Below, in pieces: positions 1 to 6,810 of a DNA stretch of 7,509 bases. This stretch comes from Alphaproteobacteria bacterium (GTDB lineage: Bacteria > Pseudomonadota > Alphaproteobacteria > Micropepsales > Micropepsaceae): the NCBI GenBank assembly GCA_003451645.1, contig DMER01000114.1:1-7509 (forward strand), read 5' to 3'. A program made the translations under genes and the position numbers. The notes under the pieces are model-generated. The model worked only from the letters and a program-made list of their open reading frames with translations, did no database searches and was not told the origin of the DNA. The stretch's first letter is position 1. Each line of letters begins with the position of its first letter.

Positions 1-70
1 GCCCGCACTCCTCCAGCATGATGCTGACTTTCCAGCCATTGGGCGTCGGCCAGTAATAGAGATCGATCAT
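1..70 (-). CDS. Glutathione S-transferase, YfcG/Ure2p-like (N-terminal fragment)
   Basis: Only the first 23 codons are present; the gene continues beyond the left edge. The peptide begins MIDLYYWPTPNGWK and continues SIMLEECG, which is the first strand and helix of the thioredoxin-fold domain of Ure2p/YfcG/YghU-type glutathione S-transferases. In the E. coli YfcG family, the Thr and Asn of the TPNG motif (here T9 and N11) bind glutathione in place of the Tyr or Ser used by other classes. Such proteins act in the cytosol as glutathione-dependent disulfide reductases or peroxidases. The start is supported by a strong Shine-Dalgarno sequence, GGAGGAG, about 7 bases upstream on the minus strand (plus-strand bases 78-84). 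It lies 71 bases downstream of the duplicated-module gene on the same strand; a link between the two is not evident. The family call is confident for so short a piece, but the exact enzyme cannot be told. Confidence 0.85.
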   Translation of the reverse strand, partial: MIDLYYWPTPNGWKVSIMLEECG

Positions 71-141
71 CGTTCGGCTCCTCCATTGCAATAATGATGG
101 AGCAAGCCTACGCCCAAAGCCTCACAGGCCGCAACTCGCCC

Positions 142-1125
142 TCACGCGACCTTGTCGATATAGGGCTTCAGAATCGGATGGACTTGGGCGGCTTCCACTT
201 TGATGAAGCGCAACAGCGATTGCTCAGCCCCTGAAAGATTGGCGTTCTTGGAAAAATGACCGGCCAGCCAGGCCGCCTCGGTCTCGGTGACAACTTCGGC
301 CATGCGCATTTTGGCGTCCATCTCGCGCACCTTTTCCTCCCAGCCCTCATCATCCATCTGCGTACGGAAGATACTGGAGACGCCCGAGGCCATTTTGCCA
401 AAGAACCGTCCAATGCTCACACTGTGGTCTTCGGCCCATTTCTCACGTTTGAGGGCGTCTTCCCGCGTTGCGGGCTCATAACCTGCGGCCATCATCACAT
501 GGTTGGCGATCGCCTTGGCAAAGAGATTGTTCCAGGCTGGATCATTGACGGCGTTCTTGGTGGCTTCATTGATGGCAAATAGCACCTCAGCCTCTTCGCG
601 GGTGATGCTGACGTTGCCTTCGGAGCCTAGCGCGAACAAGGTACTTTGCAGGAGTTGCACATCATCGGCGCATACAGTTGCCCACTTCTGGGGCGTGCGC
701 TGCCGCAAAGGCCCGGCGCAGGTGATCACCGCATCGCGTACTGCGTTCAGGACAAACAGTTTGAGCGACCGCGGCGTCTGCGTCGACTTCTGCATCACAT
801 GGACCAGAAGCTCCATTTCGCGCAGGCCCTCGACCTTGCCATCGCGCGCGACATGGCCGATGAGCCAGGACGCATTGTCGTCCGACAAATAGCCTTGCGG
901 TTCCATCTGGTAGACGAGGAAGTCGGTCAGCGCCTCAACGAACAATGTGGACCACGCCGGATCAACGTCCCCACACGCATGGTTCAGCTCAAAGATCCAA
1001 TCTGCTTCGGTCTGCGATATCTTCCCATCTGGATAGACCAGCTTGCGCAGGGTCAAGACATCGTCACTTGTGATGCGTCCAGCGATGGCCATCTGGCGGG
1101 CGGCAGGCGGAAACTTGTACAGCAT
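142..1125 (-). CDS. Hypothetical helical protein with two copies of a TerB/EF-hand-like module
   Basis: I do not recognise a named family. The 327-residue product has no signal peptide and no convincing membrane segment, so it is probably cytosolic. It is mostly helical and made of two diverged copies of one module. Residues 21-72 align with 154-212: shared DDV, a Gly-rich turn followed by (I/V)S, then A41/A179, F45/F183, N48/N186, A50/A188, DPAW at 55-58/195-198 and LF at 61-62/201-202. The second halves match as well: ASWLIGH at 85-91 against AAWLAGH at 284-290, each followed by a turn and an E..LL helix. Copy 2 carries an extra charged stretch at about 213-275. The PDGKIS and RDGKV turns resemble the acidic turns of TerB-like (tellurite resistance) or EF-hand proteins, but the similarity is weak. 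I chose the ATG at 1125 because AAGGA lies 9 bases upstream; an in-frame GTG at 1167 has no ribosome site. Function is unknown. Confidence 0.85.
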   Translation of the reverse strand: MLYKFPPAARQMAIAGRITSDDVLTLRKLVYPDGKISQTEADWIFELNHACGDVDPAWSTLFVEALTDFLVYQMEPQGYLSDDNASWLIGHVARDGKVEGLREMELLVHVMQKSTQTPRSLKLFVLNAVRDAVITCAGPLRQRTPQKWATVCADDVQLLQSTLFALGSEGNVSITREEAEVLFAINEATKNAVNDPAWNNLFAKAIANHVMMAAGYEPATREDALKREKWAEDHSVSIGRFFGKMASGVSSIFRTQMDDEGWEEKVREMDAKMRMAEVVTETEAAWLAGHFSKNANLSGAEQSLLRFIKVEAAQVHPILKPYIDKVA

Positions 1126-1380
1126 CGAGGCATGTCCTTGTGCGGCAGGCGGAGGGCATGCCGCCACTATGCCAGCCCCCTCTTAAGGCTTGCCTAAGCG
1201 AGGGTCGATAACAAAACGCTACTAAAGGTTGTGTTGGTTCTGCCCCTTCGGAGATTAACAACTTATCTCTGGAGTACCCAATTGCCACAGTCTGAGTTTT
1301 AAGGTTCTATTAAGCGAGCAAAGCGAACGCCCGCCGTGGGTTGGGATAGGTGCGGCGCGTTGGGGAAAAGGGGAGCCACG
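1126..1380. other. Divergent intergenic region, 255 bases
   Basis: This non-coding stretch separates the duplicated-module gene (minus) from the S9 peptidase gene (plus), so it should hold promoters for both. I see no small gene in it. It contains two short inverted repeats: AGGC-TT-GCCT at 1186-1195 (outer bases partly symmetric over 1183-1198) and GAGAT with ATCTC at 1251-1255 and 1265-1269, separated by 9 bases. It also holds a possible plus-strand promoter near 1282-1311. The middle is more AT-rich than the flanking genes, as expected for a regulatory region. No known operator was recognised. Confidence 0.6.
1282..1311 (+). promoter_or_regulatory. Possible sigma-70-like promoter for the S9 peptidase gene
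   Basis: A -35-like TTGCCA at 1282-1287 and a -10-like TCTATT at 1306-1311 are separated by 18 bases, in the AT-rich part of the divergent region and about 70 bases upstream of the peptidase start. Each hexamer matches the E. coli consensus at four of six positions. Such matches arise often by chance, and promoter sequences in the suspected host group differ somewhat, so this is only a candidate. Confidence 0.25.
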
Positions 1381-3408
1381 ATGACGCGAATTTTCAGCCG
1401 GGTTTTGGCCGGGCTTGTGTCTGTCGCCATGAGCGCGATGGCAGTGGCCGCAACTCTGCCGCCAGAGGCCTTTGGCGCCCTGCCAGCGATCCAAGACGCC
1501 GACCTCTCGCCATCGGGCGACAAAGTCGCGTTGGTCGTGAATGAGGGTCTCATCCAGCGCGTGGCGGTGCTCGATACCAAAACCCGCGCTTTGATTGGCG
1601 GCGCCAATGCCCCAAAGGCAGAGGGGCGCGATGATCGTGGCCGGTATAGCTTGGGGGGCGTGGTTTGGTATTCCGACGATCGCTTCTTTGTCACCGCACG
1701 CTCTCTGGGCAGCACGCGTGGCGGGACATCGGTGCAGGATTGCGGCCTTCTCTCAGTCAGCGCGGACGGCAAAGAGTCCGTGATGATGATGGGCTTTGTT
1801 GTTGACGCGGACATCCAGTTCAAATCCTGCGGTATAACCTCGCTCAAAGGGCCAGAGCCCGACACGATCCTGATGACTACCTTCACCTCGGCAGGGCAGC
1901 GTGCGGGCGCCCGCGCCCGGTCCTCGCTGGACCTTTATGCGGTGAATGTCAAAACCGGCCGCGGCCGTATCGTGGAGCCGGGCACATCCGACACCTTTGG
2001 CTTTCGGGTCGACCGGGAAGGCAAAGCGCGCCTTCGCCTGGACGGTAATTCGAGCAACGCGACCGTGCATGCCCGCCTTTCGGGCAGTGATGAGTGGGTG
2101 CCCGTCTATTCCGGCCGTGTCCGCAATTACACGGACGAAGACAACCGGGAGCGTGCCGCGGGCCGCCGTAGCGAGTTCTGGTCCTTTGGCGGCTTTGGCG
2201 CCGACCCGGACAAGGTCTATGTCTTCATATCGGGCAAGGGCACCAACCGCATTGCGCTGTTTGACCTGAAGACCCGGCAGCTTGAGGCCACCAAGCTACA
2301 GGACCCGCGCTTTGATGCGGGCGGCTTGGTGACATTGCGCAACGGCCGCGTGATTGGCGCAGGCATCGCGCGGGAATTCCCGGAGACGGTCTATTTCGAA
2401 CCCGATTGGCAGCAGCTGAAGAATACGATCAAGGAAAGCTTCCCCGGCGATCGTGTTTCGGTCCGCTCATCCAGCGACGATTTGAAAAAGCACATCCTTT
2501 ATCTCGAGGGACCGCAATCGCCGAGCGGGGAGTTTCTCTTCCTCGATCTGAACTCCATGGATGCCAAAACGATTGGCTTCCAATATCCGGCAGTGAAGGC
2601 GGCCAATGTGGTGCCGGCGCGTTGGGTCATTTACTCCGCGCGCGATGGAACGCAAATCCCAGCCTACATCACGATGCCGGCGGCCAATCCCAACGGCAAG
2701 AATCTGGCAGCGAATGTCATGCCGCACGGTGGCCCGCGCGCGCGCGACTTTGGCGACTTTGACTGGTTCTCTCAGTCGCTTGCGAATGCCGGTTATGTGG
2801 TGATCCAGCCGCAATTCCGCGGGTCCGCAGGCTTTGGCTTGGAGTGGGACGAGGCGGGCGCCAAGCAATGGGGCAAGCTGATGCAGGATGATGTGAGCGA
2901 CGCGGTCAAATACGCCGTTGCGCAAGGCATCATCGATCCCAAGCGCGTCTGTATCCTGGGCTGGTCCTATGGCGGTTATGCGGCTGGCGCGGGCGCGACG
3001 CTCACACCCGATCTCTATCGCTGTGTGGTGGCAGGTGCTGGCGTGTTCGACCTGGTTGAGATGCTGCGTTATGTCGATGCGCCGGGCGCACGCGATGTGG
3101 ACACCTCGGTCCTCTACTGGAAGTACTATATCGGCAATCCAGAAACGGATCGTGCCGGTGTCGAGGCGGTCTCGCCGTCTAAACAAGTGGCGAATGTCAA
3201 AGCGCCGATCCTGCTGATCCATGGGCGCCTGGACACGACTGTGCCCATCAAGCAGAGCGAGATCATGCGCGATGCCTTGCAGGCCGCAGGCAAGGTGCAC
3301 GAATATGTCGTTCTGGAGCAGGAGGATCACTACATGTCCTTCCCGCAAACCCGCACCCGGACGATCCAGGCGATGCGCGATTTCCTGGTGAAGCACAATC
3401 CGCCTTGA
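1381..3408 (+). CDS. Exported S9-family serine peptidase (prolyl oligopeptidase/acylaminoacyl-peptidase type)
   Basis: This 675-residue protein is an alpha/beta-hydrolase serine peptidase, expected to cleave short peptides. An N-terminal Sec signal (MTRIFSR, then a hydrophobic core ending AVAA near residue 24) sends it to the periplasm or outside. Residues about 40-400 form the N-terminal propeller-like domain, opening with the LPPEAFGALPAI...LSPSGDKVAL pattern usual for these enzymes. The catalytic domain starts near 415. It shows the oxyanion-side HGGP at 449-452, the QPQFRGSAGFG motif at 476-486, the nucleophile S529 in GWSYGG, D618 in HGRLDTTVP and H650 in EDHYMS, so the triad is complete. 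The ATG at 1381 follows AAGGGGAG by about 5 bases and gives a clean signal peptide; an in-frame GTG at 1336 would spoil it. The gene stands alone, divergent from the duplicated-module gene and convergent with the IF-1 gene. A role in peptide scavenging is inference; exact specificity cannot be read from sequence. Confidence 0.96.
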   Translation: MTRIFSRVLAGLVSVAMSAMAVAATLPPEAFGALPAIQDADLSPSGDKVALVVNEGLIQRVAVLDTKTRALIGGANAPKAEGRDDRGRYSLGGVVWYSDDRFFVTARSLGSTRGGTSVQDCGLLSVSADGKESVMMMGFVVDADIQFKSCGITSLKGPEPDTILMTTFTSAGQRAGARARSSLDLYAVNVKTGRGRIVEPGTSDTFGFRVDREGKARLRLDGNSSNATVHARLSGSDEWVPVYSGRVRNYTDEDNRERAAGRRSEFWSFGGFGADPDKVYVFISGKGTNRIALFDLKTRQLEATKLQDPRFDAGGLVTLRNGRVIGAGIAREFPETVYFEPDWQQLKNTIKESFPGDRVSVRSSSDDLKKHILYLEGPQSPSGEFLFLDLNSMDAKTIGFQYPAVKAANVVPARWVIYSARDGTQIPAYITMPAANPNGKNLAANVMPHGGPRARDFGDFDWFSQSLANAGYVVIQPQFRGSAGFGLEWDEAGAKQWGKLMQDDVSDAVKYAVAQGIIDPKRVCILGWSYGGYAAGAGATLTPDLYRCVVAGAGVFDLVEMLRYVDAPGARDVDTSVLYWKYYIGNPETDRAGVEAVSPSKQVANVKAPILLIHGRLDTTVPIKQSEIMRDALQAAGKVHEYVVLEQEDHYMSFPQTRTRTIQAMRDFLVKHNPP

Positions 3409-3423
3409 TGGCGATGCACGATG

Positions 3424-3453
3424 GGCTGCGGCATGACGTGAAGCGCCGCAGCC
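3424..3453. terminator. Hairpin between convergent genes, possible bidirectional terminator
   Basis: A perfect 9-base-pair GC-rich stem (GGCTGCGGC at 3424-3432 with GCCGCAGCC at 3445-3453) encloses a 12-base loop. It sits 15 bases after the peptidase stop and 24 bases after the IF-1-like gene stop on the other strand, where a shared terminator is expected. No run of T follows on either strand, so it is not a textbook intrinsic terminator. It could instead act with Rho or protect the 3' ends of the messages. Confidence 0.45.
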
Positions 3454-3477
3454 GCTATTGCGGGGTTCGTGTTAGAC

Positions 3478-3750
3478 TTAGCGCCTGAAATTCGGACGCT
3501 GTGAAGGCGGCGGCGGGGGAGGAGCCTTGGCGTCCTTGTGCCGGAAGATCAGCCGCCCTTTTTCCAGATCATAAGGCGACATCTCGACGGTGACGCGGTC
3601 ACCGGCGAGCGTCTTGATCCGGTTCTTTTTCATCTTGCCCGCCGTATACGCGATGATCGTTGGTCCCGCGTCGAGCTTCACCCGGAAGCGGGCATCCGGC
3701 AGGACCTCGGTCACGAGGCCCTCAAATTCAACCATTTCTTCTTTTGCCAT
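3478..3750 (-). CDS. infA: Translation initiation factor IF-1 (atypical, with proline-rich C-terminal tail)
   Basis: The 90-residue product is an S1/OB-fold protein clearly of the IF-1 family: [11 protein letters not shown] at the start, [18 protein letters not shown] at 37-45, [20 protein letters not shown] at 48-67 and IFR at 68-70. IF-1 binds the A site of the 30S ribosomal subunit with IF-2 and IF-3 during initiation. Two things are unusual. The core ends near residue 71, the normal length (E. coli IF-1 has 72), but a tail follows with six prolines in a row and a basic end (RPNFRR). In addition, two histidines of the E. coli protein (30 and 35) are Pro and Tyr here. The gene follows the alcohol dehydrogenase gene on the same strand after 59 bases; upstream of its ATG there is only a weak AGG-type ribosome site. 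It could be the sole IF-1 or a second, diverged copy; the window cannot decide. Confidence 0.93.
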   Translation of the reverse strand: MAKEEMVEFEGLVTEVLPDARFRVKLDAGPTIIAYTAGKMKKNRIKTLAGDRVTVEMSPYDLEKGRLIFRHKDAKAPPPPPPSQRPNFRR

Positions 3751-3809
3751 GACGCCTGTTTAATCCGCGCGCAAGGAAAGGGAAAGCCCCTTTTTGCCCA
3801 AGGTGCAGC

Positions 3810-4937
3810 TCACAGCGCCGCCTGGAACAGGGCCGTGTAGTCCTCAGCCGCCGGTTTGCGCGGATTGCCGAAATGGGCGAGATCGCTCATCGCATAGGGG
3901 ATCATGCCGGGAATATGGTCCGTCTTCAGGCCCATTTTGCTCAAGCCCGAAGGCAGGCCGATCGCGGCATTGAGCTCCTCGATCGCCTTGGCGAGGTCGG
4001 CATTGGCACTAAGCCCCATGACCGCGCGCAGACGCTCATATTTCTCTGCCGCATGACCGTCATGGAAGCGCAAAACGCTGGGTAGGATCACGGCATTCAA
4101 CGTGCCATGGTGCAGCTTGAGATCGGAAAGACGCCCGGCCGCATGGCTCATGGCATGGACCGCGCCCAGGCCCTTCACAAAGGCCATCGCCCCTTCGGTT
4201 GAGGCCATCATCATGTGCCAGCGCGCATCCCGGTCCTGGCCGTTCTCGACCGCCTTGCGGATGTTGCGCCAGGCGCGCCACAGCCCGTCGAACCCGATGC
4301 CCTCCGCAGGCGGATTGACCGATGGGGTCAGCACGGCCTCGATGCAATGCGTCATTGCATCCATGCCCGTGGCCGCGGTCAGCATGGGCGGCAGGCCCAT
4401 GGTCAATTCCGGGTCGCAGATCGCGAGCTTGGGGATGATGGTTGGATGGGCAAAGGTGAGCTTGCGTCCGTCATTCATGATGATGACAAAGCCCACACTG
4501 ACCTCGCTGCCTGTGCCCGCTGTGGTAGGGATCGCCACCACCGGCGCAATGCCCTTGATCAGCTTCCCGCCCCCTTTGAGCGGGTCATATTGCGCGAGCG
4601 GCTGGCCGGACACGGCGAGCAGCGCCACTGCTTTGCCCAGATCCATCGACGATCCGCCGCCGACGCACACGACGCCATCACACTCCGCCTCCTGATAGAG
4701 GGTGAGCGCGCGCAACGTCGCCTCTTCGGTGGGATTGCCGGGCGTGTCGTCAAAGACCGGCCAATTGGGCTTGGGCTGAATGGGGTTGAGCACCTGATCG
4801 ATCAGGCCTGCCGCGACCACGCCTTTGTCGGTCACGATCAAGGGCCGCTTGACGCCGAGCTTGGCCAATTCCGGTCCCAAGACCTTGACGGCGCCAAAGT
4901 CGAAATGCGTGGTGGTCAGAAAGGTCAGAACGGGCAT
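3810..4937 (-). CDS. Iron-containing alcohol dehydrogenase (group III)
   Basis: The 375-residue protein is a full-length, cytosolic NAD(P)-dependent, metal-containing alcohol dehydrogenase that interconverts an alcohol and an aldehyde or ketone. The N-terminal dinucleotide-binding domain shows LIVTDKGV (33-40), VGGGSSMDLGKAVA (92-105) and PTTAGTGSEVS (137-147). The C-terminal helical domain holds the metal site. By comparison with E. coli FucO the ligands should be D193 and H197 (GMDAMTH), H261 (VHAMSH) and H277 (HHG). The last two are 16 residues apart rather than 14 as in FucO, with an adjacent extra H276. The protein ends with the usual NPR...D motif (358-366). The start has GAGGAA 8 bases upstream. 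The substrate is not evident; 4-hydroxybutyrate, lactaldehyde or other short alcohols are all possible in this family. The IF-1 gene lies downstream on the same strand; a membrane protein gene is divergent upstream. Confidence 0.95.
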   Translation of the reverse strand: MPVLTFLTTTHFDFGAVKVLGPELAKLGVKRPLIVTDKGVVAAGLIDQVLNPIQPKPNWPVFDDTPGNPTEEATLRALTLYQEAECDGVVCVGGGSSMDLGKAVALLAVSGQPLAQYDPLKGGGKLIKGIAPVVAIPTTAGTGSEVSVGFVIIMNDGRKLTFAHPTIIPKLAICDPELTMGLPPMLTAATGMDAMTHCIEAVLTPSVNPPAEGIGFDGLWRAWRNIRKAVENGQDRDARWHMMMASTEGAMAFVKGLGAVHAMSHAAGRLSDLKLHHGTLNAVILPSVLRFHDGHAAEKYERLRAVMGLSANADLAKAIEELNAAIGLPSGLSKMGLKTDHIPGMIPYAMSDLAHFGNPRKPAAEDYTALFQAAL

Positions 4938-5069
4938 GGGGCAGCTTCCTCAAAGCAACGTTGATAGGAATGACTGGCACCATGCCCGGACCGCTTCGCA
5001 GATGCAACATGGGAGCGGACCAATCTGCCCAGCTAAGTTGCACGTAACATTAGAAATCTAGGGGCATCC
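4938..5069. promoter_or_regulatory. Divergent intergenic region with GCAAC-type repeats
   Basis: These 132 bases lie between the divergent alcohol dehydrogenase and membrane protein genes and should carry both promoters. GCAAC/GTTGC sequence recurs: the 8-base palindrome CAACGTTG at 4956-4963, TGCAAC at 5003-5008 and its inverse GTTGCA at 5037-5042. Spaced repeats of this sort could be half-sites for a regulator of either gene, but they are short and no known operator is recognised. No clear promoter hexamer pair was found. Confidence 0.3.
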
Positions 5070-5819
5070 ATGGACCTGTTGCGCGCGGCTGTGAACCTGA
5101 TCCTTGCCATTGGCCAGATCGCGGCCACCGTCTATTTGTTCTCGAGCGGCTTTCAGTCCGCGCAAGGCCCGATGCCGCAAGCAGAGCCGACGCCCATTGA
5201 GCCCGCAGGGTATGCCTTCATCATTTGGGCGCCGATCTATATCGGCTGTGTGATCTATGCGCTGTGGCTGTTCAGCCCAGAGGGTATGCGCGATCCCGTG
5301 TCCCATGTGATCGGATGGGCGACGGTGCCGGTCTTCGCGGCCTGCGTTGGGTGGTTGTTCGCTGCCGCCTGGGGCCCGGTGATCTTCACCATCCCGCTGA
5401 TCGTCGTGATGTTTGCAGGCCTCGCCTCAACGCTTCTCACTGTCACGGCCGGGACCGCAGCGATGAGCTGGAGCAAATATCTCTGCGTGGTCGTGCCGCT
5501 GTCGCTCTATTGCGGATGGGTGTCGGTCGCACTCTTCGCCAATGCGTCGGAGGTCTTGCCATCCTATGGCTTTAACCGCTTTGGCCTGGATGTTGAGACC
5601 TGGACCCTTCTCATGTTGGGCGTGGCGGGGCTGGTCGCTGCTTACATCACGTGGACGACCGCAAGCCCTGTCTACACTGGCGCGGTGATCTGGGCTTTGA
5701 TTGCTATTTCTGTTGGTTCCTTCAACCGTGGGCCGTACCCTGTCGTTGCCGCGGCCGCTTTGGGCTTGGCTGTGACACTGGTCTTGCTAATGTGGGTCCG
5801 GCTTCAACGGGCAAGCTGA
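5070..5819 (+). CDS. Tryptophan-rich multi-pass membrane protein (TspO/MBR-related)
   Basis: The 249-residue product is an integral inner-membrane protein with about seven or eight hydrophobic segments (near 3-24, 48-68, 79-101, 103-126, 136-157, 178-196, 198-216 and 223-244). The pattern IEPAGYAFIIWAPIYIG at 43-59 and the later PLSLYCGWVSVALFANAS at 143-160, together with eleven tryptophans, resemble the bacterial 'tryptophan-rich sensory protein' group. That group is distantly related to TspO, which binds porphyrins and other hydrophobic ligands. It is longer than classical TspO (about 160 residues), so the resemblance does not establish function. The start follows AGGGG by 5 bases. The gene stands alone, divergent from the alcohol dehydrogenase gene and convergent with the LysR gene. 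That it is a membrane protein is certain; the family call is moderately sure and any sensing or transport role is inference. Confidence 0.88.
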   Translation: MDLLRAAVNLILAIGQIAATVYLFSSGFQSAQGPMPQAEPTPIEPAGYAFIIWAPIYIGCVIYALWLFSPEGMRDPVSHVIGWATVPVFAACVGWLFAAAWGPVIFTIPLIVVMFAGLASTLLTVTAGTAAMSWSKYLCVVVPLSLYCGWVSVALFANASEVLPSYGFNRFGLDVETWTLLMLGVAGLVAAYITWTTASPVYTGAVIWALIAISVGSFNRGPYPVVAAAALGLAVTLVLLMWVRLQRAS

Positions 5820-5902
5820 ACTCTGCTCATACGAGAAGTGCCCGCACTGAGCTAAATCTCAATGACCAATCCGAGTTTCTCGTCTCAATTCGCTTGAGGA
5901 TG

Positions 5903-6784
5903 TCAAATCCGTCCGCCCGGAAACGCTGCCGCGACGCAGTCGGACAAGGCGCGAACACGCGGCGACAGATGACGGTTGCTGGGATAGACCAGGCTCAACG
6001 CCGGCGAGGGGCCGACATAGTCTGGCAGCACATGAACCAAGGACCGATCCGCAAGCTCTTTGGCGATGACAAATGCCGGCAGCATCGCGACGCCTGCCCC
6101 CGCCACGCAGGCCGCCTTCAGCGCCAGCATGCCGCCGATCTGAAGCTGTGGTCTCAGCGGCAAGGACAATGCGCCTTCCGGCCCAAAGAGGCGCCAGCCC
6201 GGAGCCCCGCCCTGTGACAGGTAGCTAATCGTCCGCACACGGTCCAGCTCATCAAGCCGTCTTAGCCCCGTCGCTATTGCCGGTGCCGCCGCCAAGATAT
6301 TCGTTGCTTGCGCAAACCGTCGCGCAATGAGCGTGGACGTCTCCAATTCGCCGAGCCGGATCGCGCAATCCAACCCCTCTTCGATCAAGTCGACAGGGCC
6401 GTCACGAAACTGAACTTCAAGTCTCAGGTCATTGTGCTGTGCCAGCAAATTGGCTGCGATCTGCCCCATGAATAACTGCCCGAACAATTGCGGACACGAC
6501 ACCCGAAGCAAGCCCTTTGGTGCACCTGCCCGGTCCTGGAACAGCGCGGTGACAGCGTCCGCTTCCTCGGCAATGCGCTGACCGCGCTCAACCAGCAACT
6601 GCCCCTCTGGCGTCAGACGCAGCGCCCTTGTGGTGCGCTCAAGCAGGCGCACCCCCAACGATGCCTCCAAATCCTGCACCCGCTTGGATACCGTCGATTT
6701 CGGCGTCCGCCTGAACTTGGCCGCGCCCACGAAGGAGCCTTCATGCACGACGGCGAGGAAATCACGGAGGGACTCTAAATCCAT
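5903..6784 (-). CDS. LysR-family transcriptional regulator
   Basis: The 293-residue protein has the normal length and layout of LysR regulators. An N-terminal winged helix-turn-helix (about 1-60) begins MDLESLRDFLAVVHEGSF. Its recognition helix around 28-40 (PKSTVSKRVQDLE) is followed by LGVRLLERTTRALRLTPEG. Then come a linker helix (to about 85) and a two-lobed ligand-binding domain starting near GLLRVSCP (91-98). The ligand domain looks like the CrgA-type group, which often regulates a divergent neighbour. The start is supported by AGGA 8 bases upstream. The gene is divergent from the pirin gene across 102 bases, and a 22-base palindrome lies just before its own start, overlapping the ribosome site. 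This suggests control of pirin and repression of its own expression. The effector is unknown. Confidence 0.95.
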   Translation of the reverse strand: MDLESLRDFLAVVHEGSFVGAAKFRRTPKSTVSKRVQDLEASLGVRLLERTTRALRLTPEGQLLVERGQRIAEEADAVTALFQDRAGAPKGLLRVSCPQLFGQLFMGQIAANLLAQHNDLRLEVQFRDGPVDLIEEGLDCAIRLGELETSTLIARRFAQATNILAAAPAIATGLRRLDELDRVRTISYLSQGGAPGWRLFGPEGALSLPLRPQLQIGGMLALKAACVAGAGVAMLPAFVIAKELADRSLVHVLPDYVGPSPALSLVYPSNRHLSPRVRALSDCVAAAFPGGRI

Positions 6785-6788
6785 GATG

Positions 6789-6810
6789 ATTGTCCTAAAA
6801 TCAGGATAAT
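6789..6810. promoter_or_regulatory. Palindrome, probable LysR operator
   Basis: ATTGTCCT at 6789-6796 and AGGATAAT at 6803-6810 form an inverted repeat with seven of eight positions symmetric and a 6-base centre. It lies 5 to 26 bases upstream of the LysR start and 77 bases upstream of the pirin start. The left arm contains the LysR ribosome site, and the right arm overlaps -10-like hexamers in both directions (GATAAT on plus; TATTAT on minus at 6806-6811). Divergent LysR regulators commonly bind such dyads; that this is the site is inference. Confidence 0.55.

Noticed and set aside
119..129. Small hairpin GCCT-CAC-AGGC after the duplicated-module gene
   Set aside because: A 4-base-pair stem with only three T residues after it on the minus strand is too weak to call a terminator.
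1126..1167. Longer GTG start for the duplicated-module protein
   Set aside because: The extra 14 residues are not followed by any ribosome site match, whereas the ATG at 1125 has AAGGA at proper spacing.
646..1197. Plus-strand open frame (183 codons) opposite the duplicated-module gene
   Set aside because: The minus-strand reading has a good ribosome site and a clear internal repeat at the protein level, which shows selection on that strand.
2467..3396. Long minus-strand open frame (309 codons) opposite the S9 peptidase catalytic domain
   Set aside because: It lies wholly over a gene with an intact catalytic triad, its translation shows no family motif, and long antisense frames are common in GC-rich coding DNA.
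3778..3793. AAAGGG/CCCTTT inverted repeat between the alcohol dehydrogenase and IF-1 genes, as a terminator
   Set aside because: The stem is mostly A-T with a broken T tract on the relevant strand. It may be chance and does not show that transcription ends there.
4215..4964. Plus-strand open frame (249 codons) opposite the alcohol dehydrogenase
   Set aside because: It overlaps a full-length, well-conserved enzyme gene. The translation is rich in Arg, His and Gly, without domain motifs, as expected of an antisense shadow.
5820..5902. Possible terminator between the membrane protein and LysR genes
   Set aside because: Only 4 to 5 base stems (for example AGTG/CACT and CGAG/CTCG) are visible, none followed by a T run.
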